Assembly: GCA_017938315.1 (NCBI GenBank)
Contig: JAGBBV010000020.1
Span: 230,948-294,947, forward strand
Origin: Lachnospiraceae bacterium
GTDB lineage: Bacteria > Bacillota > Clostridia > Lachnospirales > Lachnospiraceae
DNA: 64,000 nucleotides
Direction of reading: 5' to 3'
Shown here: positions 44,406-53,138 of the stretch, in pieces
Numbering within the stretch: position 1 is the first letter of the stretch
Layout of the letters: the number at the start of each line of letters is the position of its first letter
Made by a program: the position numbers and the translations under genes
Notes under the pieces: generated by a model
Told to the model about the DNA's origin: nothing
The model's database searches: none
What the model saw: the letters and a program-made list of their open reading frames with translations, nothing else

Positions 44406-45234
44406 AATTTTGAACCTCCTCAATAATATTGTTGGGGGTGGAAGCCCCCGCTGTAATTCCCACCAGAGAAGCAGTTTTAGGCAGATCTAAATGCAAATCT
44501 TCCAGTGTTTGTATAAAATATGTGGATGCACACTTCTCGCTGCATATTTCATAAAGCTTACGGGTGTTCGAACTGTGCTTACCACCTATTATTATCATAG
44601 CGTCGACTTTAGCCGCTATCTCTCCGGCCTCTGTCTGTCTTTCTTCTGTTGCATTACAGATAGTATTTACAACATTAATATTGTAACCTTTTTTTTCAAA
44701 TATTTCAACTAATTCTTTAAATTTGTTGTAGTTAAATGTCGTTTGAGATACCACACAAACAGATTGCCCCTCAGGTACCGTAAATTTCTCTGCTTCTGTC
44801 ACAGACTCAAGGACTGTTGCAGGAGTACATGACCAGCCCTTAATTCCTTCCACTTCAGGATGTCCCGGATTACCAACAATCACAATTTCGCTCCCTTGTG
44901 CACTTTCTTTTTCCACAATTTTATGAATTCTTTTTACAAAGGGACAGGTTGCATCCACACATTCAAGTCCTTTTTCTTCTATTAAGTCATATATTCTTTT
45001 CGGCACACCATGAGATCTAATGACCACAGTTCCTTCTTTTAGTGCTTTTAACTCCTCTTCCGTTTCCAATACGGAAACACCCTTTTCTTCTAAATCCTTT
45101 ACCACTTCTTCGTTGTGAATAATAGGTCCAAAGGTATATATCTTTTTACCAGCGCCGGTTTGTTCATAAACCCGTTCTACGGCTCTTTTTACACCAAAGC
45201 AAAAGCCTGCACTTTTTGCAAGAATAACTTCCAT
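44386..45234 (-). CDS. ispH: 4-hydroxy-3-methylbut-2-enyl diphosphate reductase
   Basis: Last step of the MEP isoprenoid pathway, an iron-sulfur enzyme making isopentenyl and dimethylallyl diphosphate. The 282 residues contain the three cluster cysteines: SAGFCFGVKRAV (residue 12), DATCPFVKRI (about 96) and VNTICNATEERQ (about 193). It ends within the start region of rpsA. Confidence 0.96.
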   Translation of the reverse strand: MEVILAKSAGFCFGVKRAVERVYEQTGAGKKIYTFGPIIHNEEVVKDLEEKGVSVLETEEELKALKEGTVVIRSHGVPKRIYDLIEEKGLECVDATCPFVKRIHKIVEKESAQGSEIVIVGNPGHPEVEGIKGWSCTPATVLESVTEAEKFTVPEGQSVCVVSQTTFNYNKFKELVEIFEKKGYNINVVNTICNATEERQTEAGEIAAKVDAMIIIGGKHSSNTRKLYEICSEKCASTYFIQTLEDLHLDLPKTASLVGITAGASTPNNIIEEVQNYVRVNF

Positions 45235-45277
45235 TCAAATTCTCCCTGATCTTTCAATATAATTTTCAAAATAAATG

Positions 45278-45934
45278 CTACTTACAAAGGCTCATAATCT
45301 TATCAGCCACTTCGTCAATTGTCATATCAGACGAATCTACTAAGATCGCATCTTCTGCCTGACGCAATGGCGCGATTGGACGGTTCATGTCCTGCTCATC
45401 ACGTGCAATAATATCTTCTTCAATTTTTTGAATATCACAGATTTCTCCCTTTGCCGTAAGTTCATCGTAACGGCGCTTTGCACGCACCGCCGCAGAGGCT
45501 GTCAAGTATACTTTAACATCGGCCCCCGGCAAAACACAGGTTCCGATATCCCTTCCGTCCATCACCACGTCAGAGGTGTTTGCAAGTTCCTTTTGGAGTG
45601 CAGTAAGACGCTCTCTTACCTTAGGATTTTTACTGGTTACAGAAGCCATTTTTCCTACTTCCTCTGTTCTGATTACACCATTTACATTTTTTCCGTTTAG
45701 CAATACTACCTGCTCACCGTCTTCATATCGGATGGTAATATCCGCGCCCACACATTTTTCTGCAATCATTTCTGCATCCTGTGGGTCAACGCCTTCGGAA
45801 AGCAGATAAAATGCCATTGCACGATACATGGCACCTGTATCCACATAAATAAAACCTTTTTCTTTTGCCACTTTCTTTGCTATGGTACTTTTTCCTGCTC
45901 CGGCAGGACCGTCTATTGCTATCTGATAACTCAT
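45278..45934 (-). CDS. cmk: cytidylate kinase
   Basis: Phosphorylates CMP and dCMP. The 218 residues start MSYQIAIDGPAGAGKST (P-loop) and contain YVDTGAMYRA, VMDGRDIGTCVLP and RRYDELTAKG, all typical of Cmk. The start at 45934 has AAGGA 6 bases upstream; the longest frame overlaps the upstream gene and is less likely. Part of the baiN-cmk-ispH-rpsA cluster. Confidence 0.96.
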   Translation of the reverse strand: MSYQIAIDGPAGAGKSTIAKKVAKEKGFIYVDTGAMYRAMAFYLLSEGVDPQDAEMIAEKCVGADITIRYEDGEQVVLLNGKNVNGVIRTEEVGKMASVTSKNPKVRERLTALQKELANTSDVVMDGRDIGTCVLPGADVKVYLTASAAVRAKRRYDELTAKGEICDIQKIEEDIIARDEQDMNRPIAPLRQAEDAILVDSSDMTIDEVADKIMSLCK

Positions 45935-45954
45935 TAAAATTCCTTCTTTCTGTT

Positions 45955-47202
45955 TTAACTTTCTGCAGCAGATACACCTGCCAAATATCCGGTTGACCAT
46001 GCGATTTGTAAATTAAAACCACCGGTAACAGCATCAAGGTCAAGAACCTCTCCTGCAAAATATAAATTTTTGATTATTTTTGATTCCATAGTGGAGGGAT
46101 TGATTTCCTTTACATTGATACCGCCCTGGGTAATAATTGCTTCTTTAAAGTCACGTGTCCCGTTAATATGCATGGTTAAATTTTTAAGTAAATCAACCAA
46201 TCCTGCTCTTTCTTCTTTCGTAATTTCATTAACCTTCTTTTCCGGCAATATTCCGGACAATTTTATAATCACCGGAACCATTTTTGCAGGCAAAAGACCA
46301 TCCAAACTGTTTTTAAACTGTTTGTTCTTATTTTTCTCAAAATCCCGGAGTATCCGTTTATCAAGCTGTTCTTTGGTTAATGCCGGTTTTAAATCTATGG
46401 ATAGCGTAACCGGTTGTCCCAAATATTTTTTTACATAATGGCTGCTTGCACTTAATATAAGTGGTCCACTTACGCCAAAATGGGTAAAAAGCATTTCTCC
46501 GAAACCTTCATATATCTTCTTTTTACCACTTTGTAAAAGAATCCCTACATTTTTCAGGGCAAGTCCTTGCATTGCCATGCACCAGGTTTCTTCAACAGTA
46601 AATGGAACCAGTGCCGGCTTTATCTCTTTAATGGAATGACCGGCATCTATCGCAAACCGGTAACCATCACCGGTAGATCCTGTCGCTTCATAGGATTTCC
46701 CCCCGGTAGCAACTATCACTTTATCCGCACACAATTTTTGCCCGGATGAAAGGATGACTCCGACTACTTCTTTTCGCTCTTCTGTTTCCTCAAAAAGAAG
46801 TTCTTTTACCTTTGTGTGCAGACGTACATCTACTTTATTTTGTGTCATTTTTCGATTAAGTGCTGCAATCACATCCGAGGAATGATCTGAAACAGGAAAA
46901 ATGCGTTCTCCCCGTTCTTCTTTACATTTACAACCCGCTTCCTCAAAAAAACGGATCACTGCCTGATTATCTAACCTGTAAAAAGCACTGTACAAAAATT
47001 TACCATTACTGATTACATGGTCAAAAAACTTCTCTGTTTCACAGGCATTGGTAATATTGCATCTGCCTTTTCCCGTAATAAAAACCTTTTTCCCGGTTTT
47101 CTCATTGTGCTCAAGCAAAGTTACCTTTGCACCATTTTCTGATGCAGCAATCGCTGCCATCATCCCGGCAGCACCGGCACCTATTACAATCACGCTATTC
47201 AT
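45955..47202 (-). CDS. BaiN/HI0933-family FAD-dependent oxidoreductase
   Basis: A 415-residue flavoprotein. It has the FAD-binding GxGxxG (VIVIGAGAAGMMAAIAA), GKKVFITGKGRCNITNA, VIVATGGKSYEATGSTGDGY and the C-terminal GEVLDLDAVTGGFNLQIAWSTG signature of the HI0933/YhiN group. Named relatives include a bile acid reductase, but the family as a whole is not assigned. It lies 20 bases before cmk, an order often seen in Clostridia. Confidence 0.9.
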   Translation of the reverse strand: MNSVIVIGAGAAGMMAAIAASENGAKVTLLEHNEKTGKKVFITGKGRCNITNACETEKFFDHVISNGKFLYSAFYRLDNQAVIRFFEEAGCKCKEERGERIFPVSDHSSDVIAALNRKMTQNKVDVRLHTKVKELLFEETEERKEVVGVILSSGQKLCADKVIVATGGKSYEATGSTGDGYRFAIDAGHSIKEIKPALVPFTVEETWCMAMQGLALKNVGILLQSGKKKIYEGFGEMLFTHFGVSGPLILSASSHYVKKYLGQPVTLSIDLKPALTKEQLDKRILRDFEKNKNKQFKNSLDGLLPAKMVPVIIKLSGILPEKKVNEITKEERAGLVDLLKNLTMHINGTRDFKEAIITQGGINVKEINPSTMESKIIKNLYFAGEVLDLDAVTGGFNLQIAWSTGYLAGVSAAES

Positions 47203-47229
47203 CTGTCCGAACGCTGCCTTCCTAATGTT

Positions 47230-48162
47230 TTATACATCATCCTCTGCTTTCATAAGTGAATAATCCAGCATGGGTTCTTCGTCAATAAAGTTAATTTCAT
47301 CGTTTAAATAAACCTGATAATTATTCCATACTTCTTCCAGTGTCTCTAAATTGCGCTTTACATCCTCCGGCTTTTTAAGGCATAATGCAACCACCAGTGC
47401 ATTGATTACACTAAGGGGCGCAACCAGGGAATCTACGATGGAAACCATGTCACTTCTTGCAAGTAAATTACAGGAGGAATACAAATTCATAGGAGAATGA
47501 ATGCTGTCTGTTATTGTAATCACCTTTGCATTTCTGTCATTTGCAAACTCCATCGCCTTTAATGTTCGCATGGAATATCTGGGAAAACTGATTCCGATAA
47601 TGGCATCTCTTTCACCAATGCGGATCATCTGTTCAAACATTTCCGTCACACTGGTTGTCTTTACCAATACAATATTTCCCCGGATCATATTTAAATAAAA
47701 ATGCAGAAAATCTGCCAGAGGCTCACAGCTTCTTACCCCTACAAGATAAACTGTTTCTGCTTCCAGTATAATGTCTACCGCAGCTTCAAATGCCACTGCA
47801 TCCAAATTTACAATCGTATCCTTGATTTTCTCAATGTCCGCTGTAAGTACGGAATTTAAAATTTCGGACTGTGTACTTTTTCCGTATTTTGCATCAATTT
47901 TCTCTACGGAATTTAATTTATTTTTTACCCATTCTTCCAGTGCTTTTTGAAACTCAGGATATCCGTCATATCCGAGTCCCGATGCAAAACGCACTACTGT
48001 GGATTCACTGACTCCCACTGTTTCCCCAAGCTTTGCTGCAGTCATAAAAACAGCCTGGTCATAATTGTCGGAAATATAAGTAGCAATCGCTTTATGCCCC
48101 TTACTCATCTTCATATATTTATCATTCATCCGGGTAATGATATCGTGTTGCCGTTGTTCCAT
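47230..48162 (-). CDS. MurR/RpiR family transcriptional regulator
   Basis: A 310-residue regulator: N-terminal winged HTH (about 25-80, KLGETVGVSESTVVRFASGLG) and a C-terminal SIS sugar-phosphate domain (ADFLHFYLNM, IIGISFPRYSMRTLKAMEF). The family usually controls sugar or amino-sugar catabolism, yet no such genes are adjacent. AAAGGA precedes the start. It sits 29 bases after tetR. Confidence 0.9.
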   Translation of the reverse strand: MEQRQHDIITRMNDKYMKMSKGHKAIATYISDNYDQAVFMTAAKLGETVGVSESTVVRFASGLGYDGYPEFQKALEEWVKNKLNSVEKIDAKYGKSTQSEILNSVLTADIEKIKDTIVNLDAVAFEAAVDIILEAETVYLVGVRSCEPLADFLHFYLNMIRGNIVLVKTTSVTEMFEQMIRIGERDAIIGISFPRYSMRTLKAMEFANDRNAKVITITDSIHSPMNLYSSCNLLARSDMVSIVDSLVAPLSVINALVVALCLKKPEDVKRNLETLEEVWNNYQVYLNDEINFIDEEPMLDYSLMKAEDDV

Positions 48163-48191
48163 TTTTTAATCCTTTCTTTCAAGCAATCGTT

Positions 48192-48737
48192 CTATCTAAA
48201 TGAATGATAACATTCTTTGATCATTTGGACAGTTTCATCTTCTGATAAATCATAGTCCCCTGTAAGGGTCATACATGCTGCACCATGAATAAAAATCCAC
48301 ATTTTCATAAAGAGTTCACTAGGGTTCTGGCATCCATGCAAAGCTGCACTTTGGATTTCTTTCCCCACATATCCCTCACTGCCGTTTACCAAATCATACA
48401 TGCTTCTTCCAAATCTTTCCGTGGATAAGAAAATAAACTCAAACAGATTTTTATGCTCTGCAGCAAACCGGATATAAATATTTCCAAGATGTACAAAAGG
48501 TGCAACCGTTTTTTTCTCAAACCGGCCACAATACTCCTGAAAAAAATCACATGCCTTCGCAAACAATTCCTCCAACAGTTCATCCATATTTTTATAGATA
48601 CGGAAAATAGGTTGCGTTGAACAGTTTGCTTTAGCTGCTAATTTTCTCGCAGTCACCTGTTCAGCCCCCTCTTCACATAACAATGTAAAAGCTGCATTTA
48701 TTAACATATCCTTTGTAATTGATTCTTTTCTTGCCAT
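48192..48737 (-). CDS. TetR/AcrR family transcriptional regulator
   Basis: A 181-residue repressor-type protein with an N-terminal HTH (LINAAFTLLCEEGAEQVTARKLAAKANCSTQPIFRIYKN) and a helical ligand domain. The start at 48737 (MARKES) has GAAGGATG upstream. An inverted repeat at its promoter suggests autoregulation. The ligand and other targets are unknown; the divergent GNAT gene is one candidate. Confidence 0.9.
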   Translation of the reverse strand: MARKESITKDMLINAAFTLLCEEGAEQVTARKLAAKANCSTQPIFRIYKNMDELLEELFAKACDFFQEYCGRFEKKTVAPFVHLGNIYIRFAAEHKNLFEFIFLSTERFGRSMYDLVNGSEGYVGKEIQSAALHGCQNPSELFMKMWIFIHGAACMTLTGDYDLSEDETVQMIKECYHSFR

Positions 48738-48763
48738 ATTTTCCCATCCTTCTTTGGTTAGTG

Positions 48764-48777
48764 ATAACATACGTTAT
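48764..48777. promoter_or_regulatory. candidate TetR operator
   Basis: ATAAC-ATAC-GTTAT lies across the expected transcription start of tetR. Five-base arms with a four-base centre fit a small TetR-type site, but the match is short. Confidence 0.45.
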
Positions 48778-48778
48778 T

Positions 48779-48807
48779 ATTTTACAATGAAAAAAAAGTC
48801 ATGTCAA
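48779..48807 (-). promoter_or_regulatory. sigma-A promoter for tetR
   Basis: TTGACA, 17 bases, TAAAAT on the minus strand. Confidence 0.72.
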
Positions 48808-48827
48808 CGGAATTTGTACGTTCCTCA

Positions 48828-48856
48828 TTGACATAACTTCCCTATTTTTTTATACT
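48828..48856 (+). promoter_or_regulatory. sigma-A promoter for the GNAT gene
   Basis: TTGACA, 17 bases, TATACT, about 44 bases before the start; divergent from the tetR promoter. Confidence 0.75.
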
Positions 48857-48899
48857 CAATAAGAATATAATCTATTTACCTGTTTACGTGGAGGTTTTT

Positions 48900-49415
48900 A
48901 TGGAATTCATCATTCAAAAAGCAAACAAATCACAATATGATATTATCGTTGACTTAATCCGCAATACCTGCAATACCATTGAACCCAAGGAGTGGTTTGC
49001 CGCTGATGCCGACGAATATACTCATCGCATGCTTACTGAAGGAAAAGCAACAGGTTATATGGCAATAGAATCAGAAAGTCAAAATCTGGCTGCTATTTTT
49101 ATGACCCTTGCTCCCGGCAAGTCTCCTGAAAACCTTGGATATGATATTGGATTATCCGATGATAAAATTCCTTATGTTGCCCACATGGAATCTGTGGTAG
49201 TACATCCCGATTACCGCGGACACAAGCTCCAAAGACGCCTTATGGAGGCAGCGGAAAAGGATTTAAAGGCCGCAGGTTACCGCTATCTTCTCGCTACCAT
49301 CCATCCTGAAAATCCATACAGTATGAACAATGCCCTCTCTCTTGGTTATCAGGTTATGAGGGTTTGTGAAAAGTATGGAGGTTATTTGAGGGCTGTATTA
49401 ATGAAAAAAATATAG
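48900..49415 (+). CDS. GNAT family N-acetyltransferase
   Basis: A 171-residue acetyltransferase with the GNAT core: VAHMESVVVHPDYRGHKLQRRLMEAAEKDL (acetyl-CoA loop near residues 97-125) and LATIHPENPYSMNNALSLGYQ. The substrate is unknown. GGAGG lies 5 bases before the ATG at 48900; a GTG four codons earlier coincides with the ribosome site. Its 3' end is followed at once by the IS200-like element. Confidence 0.9.
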   Translation: MEFIIQKANKSQYDIIVDLIRNTCNTIEPKEWFAADADEYTHRMLTEGKATGYMAIESESQNLAAIFMTLAPGKSPENLGYDIGLSDDKIPYVAHMESVVVHPDYRGHKLQRRLMEAAEKDLKAAGYRYLLATIHPENPYSMNNALSLGYQVMRVCEKYGGYLRAVLMKKI

Positions 49416-49424
49416 CAAGCCCAG

Positions 49425-50150
49425 AATCATGACCACCAGCTAAGCTGGTGGTTTGCTCTGCGGCTATAAGCCGCTGTTACCTGCTTGCCTCTAAAGAGGC
49501 TCTGAAAAGTTCGCCTTCCGCACTGCGGTCACAGGCAGGCTCTAAAGAGCCTTTTTATTTGCCCTTCGTTACCGGCTCACCCGTAAACGGGTCGATATAC
49601 TCTTTCAATGACATTTGGTCATATTCCAAATCTTCTTTTAGTTGATTTCGTATATACTCTTCGATTTTCTTTGCGTTTTTACCTACGGTATCGACATAAT
49701 ATCCTCTACACCAGAAATGACGATTCCCATATTTATACTTTAGGTTTGCATGTCGTTCGAAAATCATTAACGAACTTTTTCCTTTTAGATAGCCCATAAC
49801 TTCTGACACACTATATTTGGGTGGAATTCTTACAAACATATGAATGTGATCTGGGCATGCCTCTGCCGCTATTATCTCTATTCCTTTTCTTTAACATAGT
49901 TCACTCAGAATACGGGCAATATCTGCTTTTACTTGTTGGTAGATAACTTTTCTTCTATATTTTGGTGCAAACACAATATGGTACTTACATTCCCACTGCG
50001 TATGTGCTAAACTATTTTTATCCATTTGGATACCTCCTTGGTTATATTAGTGCGGTTGGCGAACCTGCACTTATTATACCATTGGAGGTTTTTTTACTTG
50101 AAGCTAAAGCTATCTGAGAACTCACCTGCATAGCAGGTGGTTTATTTTTA
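49425..50150 (-). mobile_element. IS200/IS605-family element (tnpA only), decayed
   Basis: The element is bounded by subterminal hairpins typical of these single-strand transposons: ACCACCAGC-TAA-GCTGGTGGT at 49432-49452 (right end) and CACCTGC-ATA-GCAGGTG at 50123-50139 (left end). Further small hairpins follow tnpA, including AGGCTC-TAAA-GAGCCT near 49536-49551. No tnpB is present. The exact ends are not defined; the limits given are estimates. Confidence 0.8.
49555..50025 (-). pseudogene. tnpA: IS200/IS605 Y1 transposase, interrupted by an in-frame stop
   Basis: The 157-codon frame from ATG 50025 (GGAGG upstream) reads as a complete HUH transposase except for TAA at codon 45 (49891-49893), after SELC. 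The expected codon is a lysine, so a single AAA to TAA change explains it. Downstream are intact HUH (DHIHMFV) and catalytic tyrosine (EEYIRNQL) motifs. A 94-codon open frame starts inside, at 49839, but lacks the first domain. The element is probably immobile unless helped in trans. Confidence 0.85.
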
Positions 50151-50163
50151 TTGCTAATACAAC

Positions 50164-50186
50164 AAAAACCCTTATGCAAATTGATA
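50164..50186 (-). terminator. left half of a terminator palindrome split by the IS3 element
   Basis: AAAAACCCTTATGCAAATTGATA here is the inverted match of 51644-51666 (TATCAAATGCATAAGGG plus TTTTTT). Joined, the two would form a stem after the decarboxylase operon with a T-run on the minus strand. The IS now separates them by 1457 bases. Confidence 0.75.
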
Positions 50187-50220
50187 TGTACCCAGAATTC
50201 TGGACACATTCATTTATGAA

Positions 50221-51021
50221 CTAGGCGGAACGTATGGATGCTTCCCTGTATTTTGCAGGAGGCATCCATTTTGTTTTGGCCTGAATTCTTTCGTTGTTAT
50301 AATAATCTACATATTCACTAACTGCGTTTGCAAATCCTTCAAAAGAATCGTATTCGTTTTCATATCCATAATACATTTCATTCTTGAGCCTTCCAAAAAA
50401 TGTTTCCATGATACAATTATCATAACAATTACCTTTTCTGGACATGGATTGAATGATTCCGTGCTCTTTTAGCGTATTTCTAAAGTAAGCATGTTGATAT
50501 TGCCAACCTTGGTCTGAGTGAAATATTAAACCGCTAACAGATGGAAATTTTTCAAAGGCTCTGTTAAGCATACGATGAATCTGTTCCATGTTTGGACTTA
50601 AAGATAAATCGTATGAAATAATCTCATTTGTATTCATATCTAAAATTGGAGAAATATAACATTTACCCCACGAAAAACTAAACTGCGACACATCAGTAGT
50701 CCATTTTTGCAATGGTCCGGTTGTGCTGAAATCTCTATCTATGATGTTATCCGCAATCTTTCCAATTTCGCCTTTATAAGAATGATACTTTTCCTTCGGG
50801 CGCTTTCCAAACAATTCCAGCTCATGCATAAGGCGCTGAACTCGCTTGTGATTCACTTGATAACCACGATTTAGAAGTTCTCTATGAACTCTGCGAACTC
50901 CATATCTGCCCTTGTTTTGTTCAAAGATTTCCTTTATAAGCACCATCACTTCTTTATTTCTCTCTGCTATAACATCCGTCTTATTAAGTTCAAAATAATA
51001 CGTGGATTTTGCCATTTTCAT
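50221..51021 (-). CDS. IS3-family transposase OrfB (DDE integrase core)
   Basis: The 266 residues contain the HTH_21 region (NKGRYGVRRVHRELLNRGY) and an rve integrase domain with the DDE residues: WTTDVSQF (Asp), LIFHSDQGWQYQ (Asp) and NCIMETFFGRLKNE (Glu). The same frame continues upstream to at least 51087 as EKAAIIKELREKGYQLKHLLKAM, overlapping orfA in the -1 frame. It is therefore likely made mainly as an OrfAB fusion by frameshifting at GAAAAAG (51081-51087). The frame appears intact. Confidence 0.92.
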   Translation of the reverse strand: MKMAKSTYYFELNKTDVIAERNKEVMVLIKEIFEQNKGRYGVRRVHRELLNRGYQVNHKRVQRLMHELELFGKRPKEKYHSYKGEIGKIADNIIDRDFSTTGPLQKWTTDVSQFSFSWGKCYISPILDMNTNEIISYDLSLSPNMEQIHRMLNRAFEKFPSVSGLIFHSDQGWQYQHAYFRNTLKEHGIIQSMSRKGNCYDNCIMETFFGRLKNEMYYGYENEYDSFEGFANAVSEYVDYYNNERIQAKTKWMPPAKYREASIRSA

Positions 51022-51038
51022 TGCTTTTAAAAGATGCT

Positions 51039-51602
51039 TTAATTGATATCCTTTTTCACGGAGTTCTTTGATGATCGCTGCTTTTTCACCTTGAGTCGTG
51101 CAGCTTCCTTTTCTTGCCTCAAGGCGATCCGTTTTTTTATTACTTCATTCTCCGCCTTTATATATTCATTTTCTGCTCTTAATCGGATAAGTTCTTCACG
51201 TTCAGATTCTGTAAGTGGCAATGGACTGCTTTTCTTTTTCATGGGATTCCCTTTTCTTGGTCTACCTTTTTTCATTTCTGCAAGACCATTATACCCATTT
51301 GTCTTATATTTTGTAACCCATTTTCGCAAAACAGAGTGTTCAATGCCTACTGAATATGCAACGGATTTGAAGGACTCTCCGGCTAACACACGTGAAATTA
51401 ATTGTAACTTTTCTTCTACAGTCCATTCTTTAATAAAATTAGAATGTTTCAGAGCATCTACTCCTAAAGAATCTTCTATCCGAGCCCATTTTCTTATTGT
51501 TTGGTGAAAATTTTCTTCTTTAATTCCTTCTGGAGTGATAGGCCATGAGCCTTGGCGATACTTATCGATGCACTCCACTTTAAATTCAAAAGAATAACGC
51601 AT
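51039..51602 (-). CDS. IS3-family transposase OrfA (HTH protein)
   Basis: A 187-residue DNA-binding partner with two HTH segments (ITPEGIKEENFHQTIRKWARIE and FKSVAYSVGIEHSVLRKWVTKYK) and a C-terminal coiled coil (ERLRAENEYIKAENEVIKK-like). The start at 51602 has GGAGGG 7 bases upstream. The slippery sequence for the -1 shift lies 15 codons before its stop. Intact. Confidence 0.9.
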   Translation of the reverse strand: MRYSFEFKVECIDKYRQGSWPITPEGIKEENFHQTIRKWARIEDSLGVDALKHSNFIKEWTVEEKLQLISRVLAGESFKSVAYSVGIEHSVLRKWVTKYKTNGYNGLAEMKKGRPRKGNPMKKKSSPLPLTESEREELIRLRAENEYIKAENEVIKKRIALRQEKEAARLKVKKQRSSKNSVKKDIN

Positions 51603-51691
51603 AAAAATACCCTCCTTACTGGGTGTCCAGTAAAGAGGGTACATATCAAATGCATAAGGGTTTTTTATTGAATCTCACTTATATATCTGTA

Positions 51692-53119
51692 TTAAACAGG
51701 ATATGCTGCGTTCTTTGTATCAGCTTGTGTCATATCCACTTTTTCCTGCTGTGCCTGACGATATTTGAAGAAGTCAGTTGCTACCTGAGGGAACAATGCA
51801 TAAGATAATACGTCTTCATCCTGCTGCTTCCATTCTTTCATTTCTGCTTCTAACTTATCCATTTCGTTTTCAATAAGGTCTGCAGGACGGCATGTGATTC
51901 TTTCTTCACCGGGAATAACCTTATCAATTACTTCCTGGCTCATAGGCTTAACTGTCTGGCCGTATTCACCACGAAGAACTGCCTTGGTTTCCTTTGTTGC
52001 CATCTTATATCTTTCTCCCATAAGAACGTTAAATACAGCCTGTGTACCAACGATCTGGGAAGAAGGAGTAACAAGAGGGGGCTCACCCAAATCTTTACGA
52101 ACTTCAGGAATTTCCTTAAGCACGTCATAGTATCTGTCTTCTGCATTCTGTTCCTTAAGCTGGCTTACCATGTTGGAAAGCATACCACCGGGAACCTGAT
52201 ATAACAGAGTCTTAATATCAACACCCATAACCTTGGGATTAAGGAGTCCGCTTGCAAGACACTCGTCTCTGTAAGGTCTGAAGTAATCAGCGATTTCAGC
52301 AAGTACGTTCTGGTCATAACCTGTATCATAAGGAGTACCCTTAAAGGTTTCAACCATAACTTCTGTAGCGGGCTGTGATGTTCCCAGTGCAAAAGGTGAA
52401 ATTGCACAGTCGATAACGTCAACACCTGCTTCTACTGCTTTAAGGTATGTCATACTAGCTACACCTGATGTATAGTGTGTATGAAGCTGGATAGGAAGCT
52501 TTGTTGCTTCTTTCATAGCTTTAATAAGTTCAGCAGCCTTGTAAGGAACAAGGAGACCTGCCATATCTTTGATACAGATAGAGTCTGCACCCATCTCTTC
52601 AATCTTCTTAGCCATGTTTACCCAATATTCAAGAGTATACGCATCACCAAGTGTATAGGAAAGAGCAATCTGAGCATGACCTCTTCCTTCTCTTGCTTTA
52701 ATCTTATTTGTTGCATCAACTGTTGCCTGTAAGTTTCTAAGGTCATTTAAACAGTCGAAGATACGAATGATATCGATACCGTTTGCAACAGATTTTTCTA
52801 CAAAGTTTTCTACTACGTCATCTGCATAAGGTCTGTAACCTAAAATGTTCTGACCTCTAAAGAGCATCTGTAACTTTGTATTCTTAAATCCATCTCTTAA
52901 TTTTCTAAGTCTTTCCCACGGATCTTCTTTTAAGAAACGAAGGGAAGCATCAAATGTTGCACCACCCCAGCACTCTACTGCGTGATATCCAACTTTATCC
53001 ATTTTTTCAACGATTGGAAGCATCATATCGGTAGGCATTCTTGTTGCAATCAAAGACTGATGTGCGTCACGAAGAACGGTTTCCATAATTCCAACCGGTT
53101 TTTTAACCTGTTCTGACAT
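51692..53119 (-). CDS. oadA: oxaloacetate decarboxylase alpha-type carboxyltransferase (PycB-like)
   Basis: Moves CO2 from oxaloacetate to the biotin carrier, releasing pyruvate. The 475 residues show the carboxyltransferase barrel: METVLRDAHQSLIATRM at the N-terminus, ECWGGATFDASLRFL, IRIFDCLNDL, ICIKDMAGLL with the metal-binding lysine, and LHTHYTSGVAS with paired histidines. The C-terminal biotin domain found in enteric OadA is absent; biotin is on a separate protein in this operon. Last gene of the operon; its terminator has been split by the IS3 element. Confidence 0.93.
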   Translation of the reverse strand: MSEQVKKPVGIMETVLRDAHQSLIATRMPTDMMLPIVEKMDKVGYHAVECWGGATFDASLRFLKEDPWERLRKLRDGFKNTKLQMLFRGQNILGYRPYADDVVENFVEKSVANGIDIIRIFDCLNDLRNLQATVDATNKIKAREGRGHAQIALSYTLGDAYTLEYWVNMAKKIEEMGADSICIKDMAGLLVPYKAAELIKAMKEATKLPIQLHTHYTSGVASMTYLKAVEAGVDVIDCAISPFALGTSQPATEVMVETFKGTPYDTGYDQNVLAEIADYFRPYRDECLASGLLNPKVMGVDIKTLLYQVPGGMLSNMVSQLKEQNAEDRYYDVLKEIPEVRKDLGEPPLVTPSSQIVGTQAVFNVLMGERYKMATKETKAVLRGEYGQTVKPMSQEVIDKVIPGEERITCRPADLIENEMDKLEAEMKEWKQQDEDVLSYALFPQVATDFFKYRQAQQEKVDMTQADTKNAAYPV

Positions 53120-53138
53120 AATAATTTCCTCCTAATTT

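Larger units (their letters stand above)
50187..51643 (-). mobile_element. IS3-family insertion sequence (IS150 group), about 1457 bases
   Basis: Terminal inverted repeats begin TGTACCC at both ends (50187 left; 51643 right) with a second matching block CTGGACAC. They enclose orfA and orfB on the minus strand. The ends sit inside the two arms of a terminator palindrome (see findings). The target duplication cannot be fixed because the target TTGATATCAA is itself palindromic. Confidence 0.88.

Noticed and set aside
48888-48899. Four extra N-terminal codons of the GNAT protein from a GTG
   Set aside because: The GTG overlaps the GGAGG ribosome site used by the ATG at 48900.
49555-49839. A 94-residue intact transposase
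   Set aside because: It is only the end of tnpA after the stop at codon 45; the first domain and start lie upstream in the same frame.
51039-51507. A 154-codon plus-strand frame opposite IS3 orfA
   Set aside because: It is antisense to a clear OrfA and shows no start signals.
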